In this document: in pieces, positions 1-10,582 of the stretch
Layout: every line of letters starts with the position of its first letter
How positions within the stretch are numbered: the first letter of the stretch is position 1
Origin: Acanthochlamys bracteata
Lineage: Eukaryota; Streptophyta; Magnoliopsida; Pandanales; Velloziaceae
Direction: 5' to 3'
NCBI GenBank assembly: GCA_019914995.1
Contig: CM034141.1
Location: 1,674,001-1,738,000, forward strand
Length of the DNA stretch: 64,000 nucleotides
Notes under the pieces: model-generated
What the model was told of the DNA's origin: nothing
Seen by the model: only the letters and a program-made list of their open reading frames with translations
Databases searched by the model: none
Position numbers and translations under genes: made by a program

Positions 1-260
1 ATTGATAATGATTTCTAAAGTTGGTATTGCATTAAATCTTGCAATATGCATATATTTTGTATAGGTAATGTATTTCGGAAGTTGGTATTGCATTAGTCTT
101 GCAAAGTGCATATGTATGTGATGGTAATGTAATATACAAATTATTGTTGTATTAATTTTGAAATGTAAATATGTTGTGTTGGTAATATCTTCCTAAGTTG
201 GTGTTGCATTAATCATAAGGTGCATATTCTTTTTGTTGGTAATGTATTTCTTAATTTGTT
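1..260. repeat. ~60-bp minisatellite, about four degenerate copies
   Basis: A unit containing TTGGTATTGCATTA, then TTGCAA, GTGCATAT and GGTAATGTATTTC recurs at about 21, 83, 143 and 199, a spacing of about 60 bp. Copies diverge by substitutions and small indels. The array may continue left of the window. It carries no reading frame. Confidence 0.7.
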
Positions 261-880
261 AAAAAGTATTAGAAATGCACCATGCAATGTACAGAAGCCA
301 ATGTATTACTGTTTATTTTCCATTAAAAATTTTTCACTGAAAATTACTAATATATTACCGTATTATTTATTCATTTTCTCCCAATTTATTAATTAGTTAT
401 TATTATTATATCTAAATAATAGTATATTAATATATTTAAAAGTAATTTAAAAATATTATTACAAATTAATAATATATTTATTAATAGATTTATAATAATT
501 AATATAAAATATTTAAACAAAAAAATTATAAAAAAATATATTATAAAATTAAATTTTAAAAAATTAAATATATATGAAAACAAATTCAGAAATTTAACAA
601 TACATTATTTATTATATATCTAGTGAATTTCAGTCATTATATATCTTATTCACTTATGAGCACAAACTTAGCCAAACATATATGCAACTTTTTTTTTAAA
701 AAAAAACTTTATGCAGTAAAATTTATCCAAAAATAAATAAACAAAAAGCTGTTTTTCCAGCAAAAACGCAACAGCTACCTTTTTTTTCAGCAAAATCATA
801 TAGATAGCAGTTTTGTCATAAAACCTCTAGATTATCAGCTTAGTCAAACATGGCCTAAGTCGTTTTTAGACAAAACATGA
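261..880. other. AT-rich gene-free stretch
   Basis: Positions about 370-600 are almost pure A/T. The part from about 690 to 860 has repeated AGCAAAA/GCTGTTTT words and ends in a TTTGACTAAGC-like terminus (reverse strand), which resembles the end of a small non-autonomous DNA element, but I could not pair it with another end. No gene seen. Confidence 0.4.
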
Positions 881-1640
881 GCTCCTCATCTTGATGCAGC
901 TCATAGATTACTTTGATACGTCAAGCATACACCAGGACAAGACATTCTTCTATCCGCTTCTGATATAATCCAATAAAAGAGATTTTCCGTGTTGATTGGG
1001 ACACTCGAAGATCTACTATAAGTTAGTGCATTCTTTTAGGAGATTATGGCGTTTCATGGAAGACTAAGAAGCAAACCACAGTCTCACAATCATCAACAGA
1101 AGTAGAACGTCGGTCCATCGGGCAGCAGCATATTGCAAAATCACATGGGTAAATCATATAGTAAAGAACTTGCAGATTCCACATCAACAAGTCTTGCTTA
1201 CTATGATAATCAAGCAGCCATGCAATATTGAGGCAAACCTGTCTTCCATGAGTGGACTGAGCAAATCAAACTTGAGGGTCAACTTGTGTGTTAAAAATTT
1301 CAAGCTGGCCTCATTGAATCAGCTTATGAACCAACAACCAAACATCTGGCGGTCATCTTTACAGAAGCTGTTGGTTCTTAACAATTGAAATTCTTACTAT
1401 GCAAGTTGGGTTTGAAAAATACACACTCCACCTTGAGGGGGGGCCATAAGGAATATGGACGATTTAAGTAATATGCTTTCCGTAGTATTCTTTCTATGTT
1501 AGGATATTATTTGTACATATACATCATTTCCTTTCCCATCATCTACTTTCTAGTTTCTTTCCATCTACATTCACATTCATTGTAATATAAATATGTTTCT
1601 AGTGATCAGCAATACGGATGAACTATTCCAATTGGATTCT
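880..1640 (+). mobile_element. Ty1/copia LTR-retrotransposon fragment (fossil)
   Basis: The plus strand encodes pieces that look like the RNase H end of a copia polyprotein. They are followed at about 1432 by a polypurine tract (GAGGGGGGGCC) and about 200 bp of LTR-like sequence. Only this 3' part is present and it is broken. It lies just downstream of the last recognisable exon of the neighbouring HAD gene and in the opposite orientation. It looks old and degraded; both outer boundaries are approximate. Confidence 0.7.
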
Positions 1641-1860
1641 TATTTCTCAGATAAGGATAAGCAGAAATTATGAGAGGTAAAAGATTTGCCGTAACACCTA
1701 CGACATATAACAAGTTCCAATTTAGGTCACAGTAACATTCTAAAAACCTTGTGTGACTAAGTAGTGCAGTTTAAGAAGCAGGCTGAAAACTTTCATCAGT
1801 AAATAACAAGCCAGGACAATCTAATGCCTATAGAAATTATGACAGAAATCAAGAACATAC

Positions 1861-3162
1861 ATCAAGAGATATTGCACCTCGATCACTCCAAGTCATGTGA
1901 ATGCAGGATTTTCCTAGTGCTGCAAACCATGGATCATCTCTCCTGCTTAGAATGCGTAGGAATCATAAAAAGCATGAATTAGTGCTTCCATAATATAGGC
2001 AACATAACCATTTTGAACCGCCGAAGCTTCCCATTTTCAGTTAGTACAGCAATTACGACACAAAAATAAAGGAAACGGGTAAAAAGAAATCCGCAATTAT
2101 CTGATAGAGCAACCTGAAAGCAGAACAAAAAAGAGTATACTACCTGAGAAGAGATTGATGTGTTAATTCACCACTTGTGATAGCACCAACAAAGAGGGAA
2201 GGATCAAATCCAAGGCTCTTCAGCTTTTCAAAAGTTATATGTGCTCTCCTAGAAGAATTGCTTATGACGACCATCTTTGCACCATTATTAGATAAATTTT
2301 CTACTACAGAGAAGAGAAAATTACTGATCAGTTCCCAGTTACATTGTGGAACAAAATCCAGATGTTACAAACATACATGTTGATAGCGCCCCTGGATATG
2401 GCTCTTTACCATCATGAAGAACCCCAAATTGATCCAAAAACCAAGCCTGGAGAGTTAAGTGCATAACATTCATCAAATTCAATATCCTCTACCCACTGAC
2501 AGTTTATATAGATATGCCATTCATTGGACGGCAACAAAGTCAAGTACTACAACCACTATGGTGAAAGAAACCTACCACGTAAGCAATCTCATTCAAGAAC
2601 TCAAAACAAAAAAACAAGAGATTTAAAGAAAATGCTCCTCATAAATAAAAATAGCAAAGTATACTACAACAAGAACAACAACAACTACGTCTTATACCAC
2701 TAGCTGAGGTCAGCAACATGAATGCTTTTCACTCCATTCATAGTTGAATTTTGTGATGAAACTATACACTAATCGAACATTATCAAGTTGTGGATCGCTG
2801 TTAGGGAAGTACTACTATGCCATGGCAAAAAACGTCATAATTGAACTTTTGGACCAAATTAAAATGCTACGTGAAAACTATATTTGGAAAGAACTCATCC
2901 TCAAACCAAAAACTACTGCTAGAAATCTCTTACATATTTGAATTTCGTTTTGCTAGCACGAATTCATATATATAAATGACAACAAACCCTAAACAAGCGA
3001 ATTTAAAATTGAAAAACTATTAAAATGTTCCACAAATCACAGTAAAATCCAGACCTTGAACCGACCAGATTCAGCTAAAGTTTTGATTCCTTCCAAGTAA
3101 CAGAAACTGCTTCGTCTGCCGCTGCCGCTGCTATTCGATTCGATCGACGATTTTGTTGCCAT
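1861..3162 (-). CDS. HAD-IIA family hydrolase, first four exons only
   Basis: Four exons join in frame on the minus strand: 3055-3162, 2377-2446, 2144-2303 and 1861-1942, all with GT..AG borders. The product starts MATKSSIES. It carries the HAD motif I segment LDQFGVLHDG, with its likely nucleophile Asp, then PYPGA, motif II in VISNSSRRA, and the conserved stretches GAITSGELTH and DDPWFAALG. This matches the plant TIGR01459/CECR5-like HAD-IIA proteins, predicted phosphatases with unproven substrates. The frame reads through to a plausible donor at 1860. The next exons of the family, including the region around a conserved AHGTE motif, are not seen in 1-1860, where a copia fragment and repeats lie. 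Either the last intron is long and the gene continues left of the window, or the gene is truncated. About 136 residues are present. A (CT)n leader lies upstream. Confidence 0.75.
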
Positions 3163-3359
3163 CTTCTTCAATTGATTTGTATTTGCAGGATCACCTAACA
3201 AGAATTACTTCAAACTTTCAAAATAAAAAAAATTCTTAGATAAACTAAAAAGAAAAAAGGGTTTTATTATTCAATACCACGGAAACTGATTCGAATTGGA
3301 GAAGATGGAATGAATCGCGAAGGACAAGACGAGAAGGTCACTACAGGTTTCATCATCAC

Positions 3360-3380
3360 CAGAGAGAGAGAGAGAGAGAC
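3360..3380. repeat. (GA)n microsatellite in the leader of the HAD gene
   Basis: About ten GA units, read as (CT)n in the direction of the HAD gene, roughly 200 bp upstream of its ATG. CT-rich leaders are common in plant genes, so the transcription start is probably close by. Confidence 0.7.
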
Positions 3381-3567
3381 TGAAGTTAAGGGGCAAAAAT
3401 GGTAAATAAAAAATACAACGGAAAAAACGAATTGAAAATACTAGCACCAATCTGAAGAACAGTATCTATTATTTAATAAAAAATATTTATTATATCTTTG
3501 TTTGAATTAAAATTTCTTTGCCTTTGACTTATCTCCATTTCCAATATGCTTTTTTCAAGACTTAAGA

Positions 3568-3804
3568 GGAAGTTTGAAAATGTTTATAAAATAAAAAATA
3601 ATTTTATTTTTTTAGAAATAAGTTTTATTTTTTTATTTTAAAAATAATAATAAAAATATGTAATAAAAAAATTTCATTTCATAAAATTTTTCTATATTTT
3701 TTAAATTTTTAAATAAATTTTTTATATATTTATAAAATATGTATTAAAAAATATAAATAAAAAAAATTAAAAAATAGTTTTTGAAAAGCTAAACCAAACA
3801 CGCT
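3568..3804. mobile_element. MITE-like AT-rich element, Tourist-type
   Basis: The outer ends are related in inverted orientation (GAGGAAGTTTGAAAATG on the left, CCAAACACGC on the right). The body is nearly all A/T with the TTTTTAAATAAATTTTTTA signature seen in many other repeats of this window. Target duplication is ambiguous. Confidence 0.45.
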
Positions 3805-4124
3805 ATAAAACTATCTATAGAACTTCAAAAAAAAATTTAATATTAAAACATAAATAAAATATAAATTATATATATATATTTTTTAAATATCAAAAAAGAA
3901 AAAGTAAACTTATCTCTAAATACCTTCTTGTTTTTTTTTTTTTAGGCATCTTACACTTAAAACAATCCAAACGGGCCTATAACATACATTAGAAAAGTAA
4001 GATCCGCAACTAAGTTTTATGTTATTAAATAAAATATATAAAAGTTCTTCATGTCATTGTGTTCTAAGGACAATTGAGCTACCAAGTACAAGACAGGAAA
4101 CCTAATCGTTTCGGGTCATATTTG

Positions 4125-4325
4125 ACAGAGCATTTAAGAGTTTTTTTTTAATTTGTTTCATATTTATTTTAAAATTTTATACAAAATTTATTTTAAATTT
4201 AAAAAATATAAAAAAAATTTGTATCCTTACTTATTTTTATTATTTTTTAAATAAAAGAATAAAATTTATTTATCAATTTTTGAATATTGTTTTTAAAAAA
4301 AAGTTATTTCATAGCACTCTCGAGC
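4125..4325. mobile_element. MITE-like AT-rich element
   Basis: It has the same AT-rich core as the neighbouring elements. The left end reads TTTGACAGAGCATTTAAGAG and the right end AGCACTCTCGAGCG. Boundaries are approximate. Confidence 0.4.
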
Positions 4326-4573
4326 GATTCAAATTAGATGTTGTCAAATTACAAATACATAACCAAATGCAGCTGACTGATGGTCTAACTACAAAAGCAC
4401 AAAGATCAACAATTTCATTTCATTTCATTTCTCTTAGAATAATACTTCATAACTGATAAAAACGTAACAGCGGCTCTGCAGAAAGAGTCGTTTGGGTTTG
4501 CTCATTGCTTTTGTGACACGATAAAATTAAAGAATAAGTATAGAATAAAATGTTCATTGTAAGAATAGAATAA

Positions 4574-4798
4574 GGCCGCATTTGGAATTGCTTGTAGGGG
4601 CATTTTTTAAAAAATTTTTAATTAATTTTTATAAAATTTATCTAAATATTTAAATATATAAAAAATATTACGTATTAAAATCGTGTTATTATTTATGTTT
4701 TTAATTATTTTTTAAATAACAAAGTAAAGTTTGTTTTACAAAATGGGATAAAAATGCTTTTTTTAAAGTATTTTTTATAAATACTTCTAACTATCCCC
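4574..4798. mobile_element. Tourist-like MITE with TAA target duplication
   Basis: The 225-bp element begins GGCCGCATTTGGAATTGC and ends CTTCTAACTATCCCC. The ends are imperfect inverted repeats, and both flanks carry TAA (4571-4573 and 4799-4801). A 3-bp TAA/TTA duplication is the mark of PIF/Harbinger-mobilised elements. There is no coding capacity. Confidence 0.7.
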
Positions 4799-4801
4799 TA
4801 A

Positions 4802-5740
4802 ATATAAGCACCTCAACCGCAATAATGAGTCAATTATTATTATTTATGCACTAAAGTGATTGCATTTATTTCTTGTTTTATATAATTAAAAGAATTATAA
4901 TCAATTATATGTGTTTACACTTTAAATTATAATCTTTTTACTTGCTATTTTTTTGGGTTATGTTATAATACATATTTGTAGAGATATATAAGGTGGGTAG
5001 CAATTCTAATTACCAACTTTAAAATCAAAGCTTTAAAAAAATTTTAACAAAGATTGTCATTCTCTAGTCGTTTAGCCTATTAGTTTATAAATTTTTAAGA
5101 AGATAACATTAAGATCATGATAATTAAGTGAATTTATAAAGCATATAAGAGATTCTACAAATAAATGAATCATTTTTAACTGATTTACATAATATTGGTG
5201 CCTTTATATGTTTTTTATTTTGGACAATTCACAGCAACTTAGGTAAAATTCACTTTTGTTTTTTCTGTGTTTTGTAATTATAGGAAGTCAAACTAAATGT
5301 GAGATAAAAATCTTGTTGGCAAGAAACTTGAACTTCTACAATATTTTAGTTATATCTATCAAAAAGATATTCGTTGCGATATCTTTTAATTGAAATCTAC
5401 ACGTGTTTTTCTATCTTCTAATGTGATTAGTGAACAATTCACTAAATTTCTCTCCCAATATTTGAAGTATCGGTTAGCATCCTTCCCCGAATTTTGTTTT
5501 AACTGCATTACCAAAAAGAATCTGCCTTCATGCAAGATGTGCTAAAATTTTTCTTTAGCTCTTTGTTTGCGGTAGAGTTTCTCAACTTTTACAAAGTAAT
5601 ATATATTATATATATTTTTAAACTACTGACTGAAGTTTGGGAACAACAATAACGGCATTGAATCTCTTTTGCTTCTATTTCATCCTTAATTCTAAATTGC
5701 AAAAAACAAAAAAGCAAAGGAACTTCCTTCAAGAACCATT
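4802..5740. other. Gene-free intergenic DNA
   Basis: AT-rich sequence with no recognisable coding, RNA or element structure apart from a short TA-rich run near 5600. The right part (about 5640-5790) is probably the 3' flank of the lumen-protein gene transcribed leftward. Confidence 0.5.
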
Positions 5741-5790
5741 GTGGGAACTCCATCAAGGCATCAGAAGATCATGAATTCATCAGTAATCCA

Positions 5791-6252
5791 TTACTCCGAG
5801 ACTGCTGTGCCCTTTTCTCTTTGCTTGGCCGTGGCTACTTTCATGGCTTCTTTTCTTTTCTTACTTGCAAGAACCTTCGCTTGCAGAGCAGACAGACTTG
5901 GATCTTTCTTCTCCCCTGGAGGTGGTGGTGGAGGCCGTCTTGCAGCACTTGCTTCCGCAGGAGTTAACGTAAAACCGATTGAAGCTCCAACCAGAACATA
6001 CATGAATTCCCTGAGAAAGAATTACATCTCCTCAACAAGTTACGTTTAGAGTACTCATAAAAACTTATAGACTAGATTGAAAGTGAACCTTCTGCTTGCT
6101 ATCTTACAACTTCCATTTTCTTCATTGGTAGAACACCGAATGCTTCTTGGTCCCTTATTCAGTCTCAGATTATGTAGTGAATTATTGTAAGGCACAGCAA
6201 CAACTGGGAATGGCGTAGAAGCAGCTGCCATAGACACTAAAGAATGAGCCAT
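5791..6252 (-). CDS. Small thylakoid-lumen protein precursor with Tat-type signal
   Basis: Exons 6089-6252 and 5791-6010 join in frame and encode 127 residues. Residues 1 to about 50 are Ser/Ala-rich with few acidic residues, like a chloroplast transit peptide. A twin arginine at residues 54-55 (SRREF) is followed by a hydrophobic core (residues 57-72) and an A-S-A/A cleavage site after residue 77. Together these form a classical bipartite signal for the thylakoid Tat pathway. The predicted mature part is only about 50 residues: six consecutive prolines, then a very basic, Lys/Ala-rich helix-like stretch (ALQAKVLASKKRKEA). I recall small PsaN-like proteins of the At1g49975 type with a similar layout, but I cannot confirm that identity. 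The function is not known from the sequence. Confidence 0.75.
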
Positions 6253-6882
6253 CTATCTTTCGCTTACATTTGGACTGATTAACTTCAAAGTTAGGGATAT
6301 CAATTTTAATCCGGTTGTCGGAACAGGCAACCAGTCTACACATCCAATAGGAAAGCATCCTATTGGTGCGCACGAGGATAAGGTGCTTGAGCAGATCTTA
6401 AAACAATGATAGCCACAATCATACACTAGATCAAACGTTACTGCAGCTTCTTGAATGGATAAACTATTCAGGACATGCCATGCAGTTCACACTACAAACA
6501 GCATGACCAACGCACATCAACATATTCAAAAGCACAGGTTCTCTTAATATGTTTGCCTAATAAGAAGACACCGACATGCAATAAGAGCCCCCAAGTAAAA
6601 GCACTGAAGACCAATATTTACAAGACAGCCAACCAATGAAGCAAGCAAAAAACTAGTACTTGATTAACAGCAACCATATCTCACTTTTGTAACATAAGAT
6701 GGAGGCCATTAAATTTTTCCACAAAAGATAAATCTAGATACTTCCATCGAAACTCAAGCTTAGTGCAAGCTACAGTCAAAATTTCAGGCAAAAAGAACTT
6801 GTTCTCACTAAAGTTGAACAGGTAATACAGAGATTAAAATTTCTAAGTAAAAAGTTCTGGTAGTATAATTCAGAAACACTTT
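6253..6882. other. Spacer between RPL5 stop and lumen-protein start
   Basis: Both flanking genes run leftward, so this interval holds the RPL5 3' untranslated region (right part) and the promoter and leader of the lumen-protein gene (left part). No further reading frame or RNA is recognised. Confidence 0.5.
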
Positions 6883-9800
6883 CTACTCGTCATCTTCATC
6901 CTCGTCATCTTCATCCCCAGCACCAGCGTTGAGAGCGTTCAGCCTTTCAACGAGCTTAGCCTTTCTTTCTTCATATGTCAGCTTCTTCAAGTTGTACCTA
7001 CAAAAGTCAAGGATATTTGATTTAGCCGTTACCTCAACAATAACTAGCACGAAGGAAAAAGGTTTCTGCAATTCAGTTCAAATGTAAACCCAAAATTAAA
7101 TGTGCTAACTACATCAACATAAGCATTACCTCTTGTGCTCTTTAGGTGGCTCCTTTGTGGACTTCTTCATGCTTGGATCTGCATGAATGGCAGCATGAAC
7201 CTTCTTGTACAGCTCTTCCATGCCATCAGCCTCAATTCCCCTCTTGATGTACTCACTGAAATGTGCCTGGTATTTCTCAGGTTCATCTTCCATCAGGGTC
7301 TGAAGCACAAAATGCCAGAACAGTCAGACGCATTGTCCAGATAAGTCCAGAATAGGCTGCATAATCATTTTACCAATAGCAAGAAAACTTACATACAATA
7401 TTGATTCAGACTCCTAAAAAAATGGAGGCTAAATCTAACAACTAAAACATTAGATAGTCACCTAAAGCACATCCACAATTCGAGATTCGATCATTCAATA
7501 CAAAAATACTAGGTAGGACACAGAAAAAAGCTTGATGTTCAAGAGAGATATAAACAATACCCTCATGTAAGAGGCAACATGCCCACCAAAAATATACTTC
7601 CTGTGGACCTCTGCATCAAGCTGCTTATCATCCTTCTTGAAACCAGCAAACCTCTTCTCACTGTGGGGAATGTCGAGTCCACCATCTAATGCCCCCTGCA
7701 GCATATGTCAAAATAATTAAACCATTCTAATCAATTTGAAAATATTACTTGCACATTCCATCCTACAATAAATCTTACTTCTACATATAGCAGTGCCTCG
7801 CATAAGATCATACCATGCGCATGGAGAACAGTAAAACTAACATAAGATATTTTAAATTACCAAAAATGAGTTTTTTCAGTTTAAGTAAACTTCTATTATT
7901 TAGTACACAATATTGCAATTAAAAAGAAGTTGGCTTCTGTATGCTCATCTAAAGCTTCGATAAAAAATGTAGCTATTTGTAACTTTTCATACGCTACTAC
8001 GTCCTCCAAAACGTCTGCTAGGAAGTCCTACATTCAAATAGAAAAAAAATAGCAGCCAACTGTCAAAACCCATTACAATCATACCTTAAGAGCACCAAAA
8101 ACACGATTCCCTGTGGTAGTCTTTACAAGCCCGACATCAAGAAGTGCACGGAATGGCCTCCTAGTCTCCCCAGGCTCAACAGAGAAATCTTCACCATTAG
8201 CCTGCAAATATTTTAGAATAATTTAGTAAAAGCAGACATCAACTTAGTAGACTTACAGGTACTCATGCAAATACGGAGCCATGTCATTCACCTCCACATT
8301 GCCCTGATACTCCTCATCCATCTGAAGCATCTTCAATACCCGACGGGCCAAGAGAAGGCCAGTACAGTATGCTGAAACAAGAAACAGAGTTACAGAAACA
8401 GCACGCATTGAAAACACAGTAGCAGGAAAAAGAAGCACCTGCAGCATAATTGGTAAGCCCCACTTCAAGTCCATAATGAGGAAGTTCATGAGAATAAGCA
8501 GAAGCAAGAACCAGATCTCCAGCAATGCTAGCAGATGTTACTTGTGCAATGATGTCCTTGTTTGTCTATTATATTCTTCATTAAGGATAAAACAGTCACA
8601 ATATACAAAATTAACAAGTAATATCATGACAATAAGGTCTAGTTAGTTACTGTATTGAGTGCATGACAGTAAAAAAGAAGACAATAAAGATTCAGCAATG
8701 AATTAGGATACAAATCGCACAACAAATCGGTACTTTGGAGTGTTATATTTGTTCTTGTCCTGGTTGATAAGACGAATCCTAGCACGATAATCAGTCTTTC
8801 CCTCTGCCCGAAAGAAAATAAACTCTCTTTAGTAAACGCACTTCTTAGAAAGAAACTGTTAAAATAGGTAAATAGTGCTACCTCTCCTTCTTTTGAACTT
8901 TACTTGAAAGCGCTTGAAGTAAGCCCTAGTTTTCTGGGCTTTCACGAATGCCTGCAGACAAATATCAGATCAGTCAGCACAAAAGAACAGCCCACGTTCA
9001 TCTGATAAACTACAAATTGCTCCACATTTCAAAGTTCACCTGGCAAAGTGCGAAAATGCAACAAAACAAAGAAACAAAAAGTATGTGATGCATGATTAGC
9101 TCCACATTTACATTATCATGACACTCTTCAAATTAACAATTTTAGACAAATTTGCATCAAGAAACATGCAAGCCAGAGCGTCTGTTTCAAGCAAAATCAA
9201 GTATACAGCAACAAGAGCTAATTATGCCAAAGTATGAAGTTCAAGATATCCATTACAAACATGAATTAGGATTCAAGAATATACCAATCAAAGTTGCTGA
9301 AATATGTTATTAAGAGATTATTTCAAATATTTTCATAAACCATTGCTATCAAAGCAAACATCCTTCCACAAAATACATGGCAGAAGGGTTATTCAAAGAA
9401 CACAAGTTTCTTTCTTTCTAACTAACAAATTAGAAGTTCTAATCGGTCATAAATTCAATCAATGACAGTACAACAGAAGTACACACTACAGAATAACAGA
9501 CTAAAACATCTCTACTAATTTTTGGTTGAAGTGGACAATGGTTCTTCCATTTCAAGCTAAATCTTAAAGTGCTCCGGAGTACATAATGCCACGACCTAGA
9601 ATGAGATTATAACCGACAAACAAAAACAAATCTACTCGGTTCCTTCTTGAGGATCCACTTTAGGTTCTACAATATTCTCTCTGAAACTTGGATAAAAATC
9701 ACAAATTTCATTCCAGTACAGTTTTCAACTAAAATCTTTTAATTCAACCAGAGAAAAATGTTTCTTACATAGAATTCATTACTAAATATTTTCCAACACT

Positions 9801-10053
9801 TCAAATCTCACGCATTGAAATAAAATTCAGCTACTGACAAAAACTATCAAGAGCAACAATCAAAAAACACCTAATGCATTCATCTGTGAGTTGACTCACT
9901 CAAAATAACTCCAAATCTATCAAATATCTCGGATCCAGGAAGCAGAGAACGAAAGAAACACCAAACGAACCCGTAAACGATCAGTCGGACAAATTACTAG
10001 AACAGCTTAGAAATCGCAAGAACAGATATGGATCGAGAGATTTTGTTTACCAT
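6883..10053 (-). CDS. RPL5: 60S ribosomal protein L5 (uL18)
   Basis: Nine coding exons join in frame to 302 residues: 10051-10053, 8882-8951, 8712-8803, 8439-8565, 8292-8371, 8085-8201, 7561-7695, 7130-7299 and 6883-6997. The product binds 5S rRNA with RPL11 and is delivered with it to the 60S subunit. Diagnostic plant RPL5 stretches are [77 protein letters not shown] and the acidic tail [10 protein letters not shown]. The length is that of Arabidopsis RPL5. The first coding exon is only the ATG, split from the rest by a 1.1-kb intron; this start is fixed because exon 2 begins directly with the conserved AFVKAQKTR. The promoter region carries a telo-box and site II motifs typical of ribosomal protein genes. 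It diverges from the CAS-like gene. It looks intact. Confidence 0.97.
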
Positions 10054-10582
10054 TTTTACGCTGCTGCTTCTTTGCAGAAGACGGCCAGCTAACGCCAGAA
10101 GAAGATTGGAACAACGCGAGGGTTTTATGCGCGCCGCACTCGTTCTCAGTTTATAAAACACTAAGGAATCTAATGACGGCGAAGATAACCCAAATGAAAT
10201 CCAACGGTTGATGTTCTGTAAAAGGATCTTAGGCCTAATTGGGCTATGATCATTTAGCCCAGAATTAAATAAATTAGCGGGTGGATTCTTATGGTTAGAT
10301 GATTGCATAATGGGCTCGGGTTTTGACTTGGGCTTTTAGAAAATGAGAGGAAGAGAAAGATTGACTCATCGGGAACACGTGATCGCAATCTGAGTCGTTC
10401 AAAACCCACCACAATTATTTCCACGCTGTAATTTAAAACTTAAAAATGAAAAAATAATGAGCAACAGTAGAAATTGAAAATTTTTTGAGACCAAATTCTT
10501 CAATAACACTCTTCAGTGAAGAACTGAAGAAGGAGAAGCTTGTGATTCGTTCTTGTGTTGACTTCGATTTTTTAGAAAGGAG
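10054..10582. promoter_or_regulatory. Shared divergent promoter of RPL5 and the CAS-like gene
   Basis: About 530 bp separate the two ATGs. For RPL5 (leftward) there is a TATA-like TTTATAAA at about 10150-10158 and a telo-box AAACCCT (minus strand, 10119-10125). Four TGGGCT/AGCCCA site II-type motifs lie at 10240, 10256, 10311 and 10329. In plants the telo-box plus site II combination marks translation and proliferation genes. Which motifs serve the rightward gene is not visible. Confidence 0.65.

Noticed and set aside
5741-6049. Plus-strand 102-codon frame over the lumen-protein gene
   Set aside because: It begins at GTG, not ATG, and is antisense to a well-supported spliced gene.
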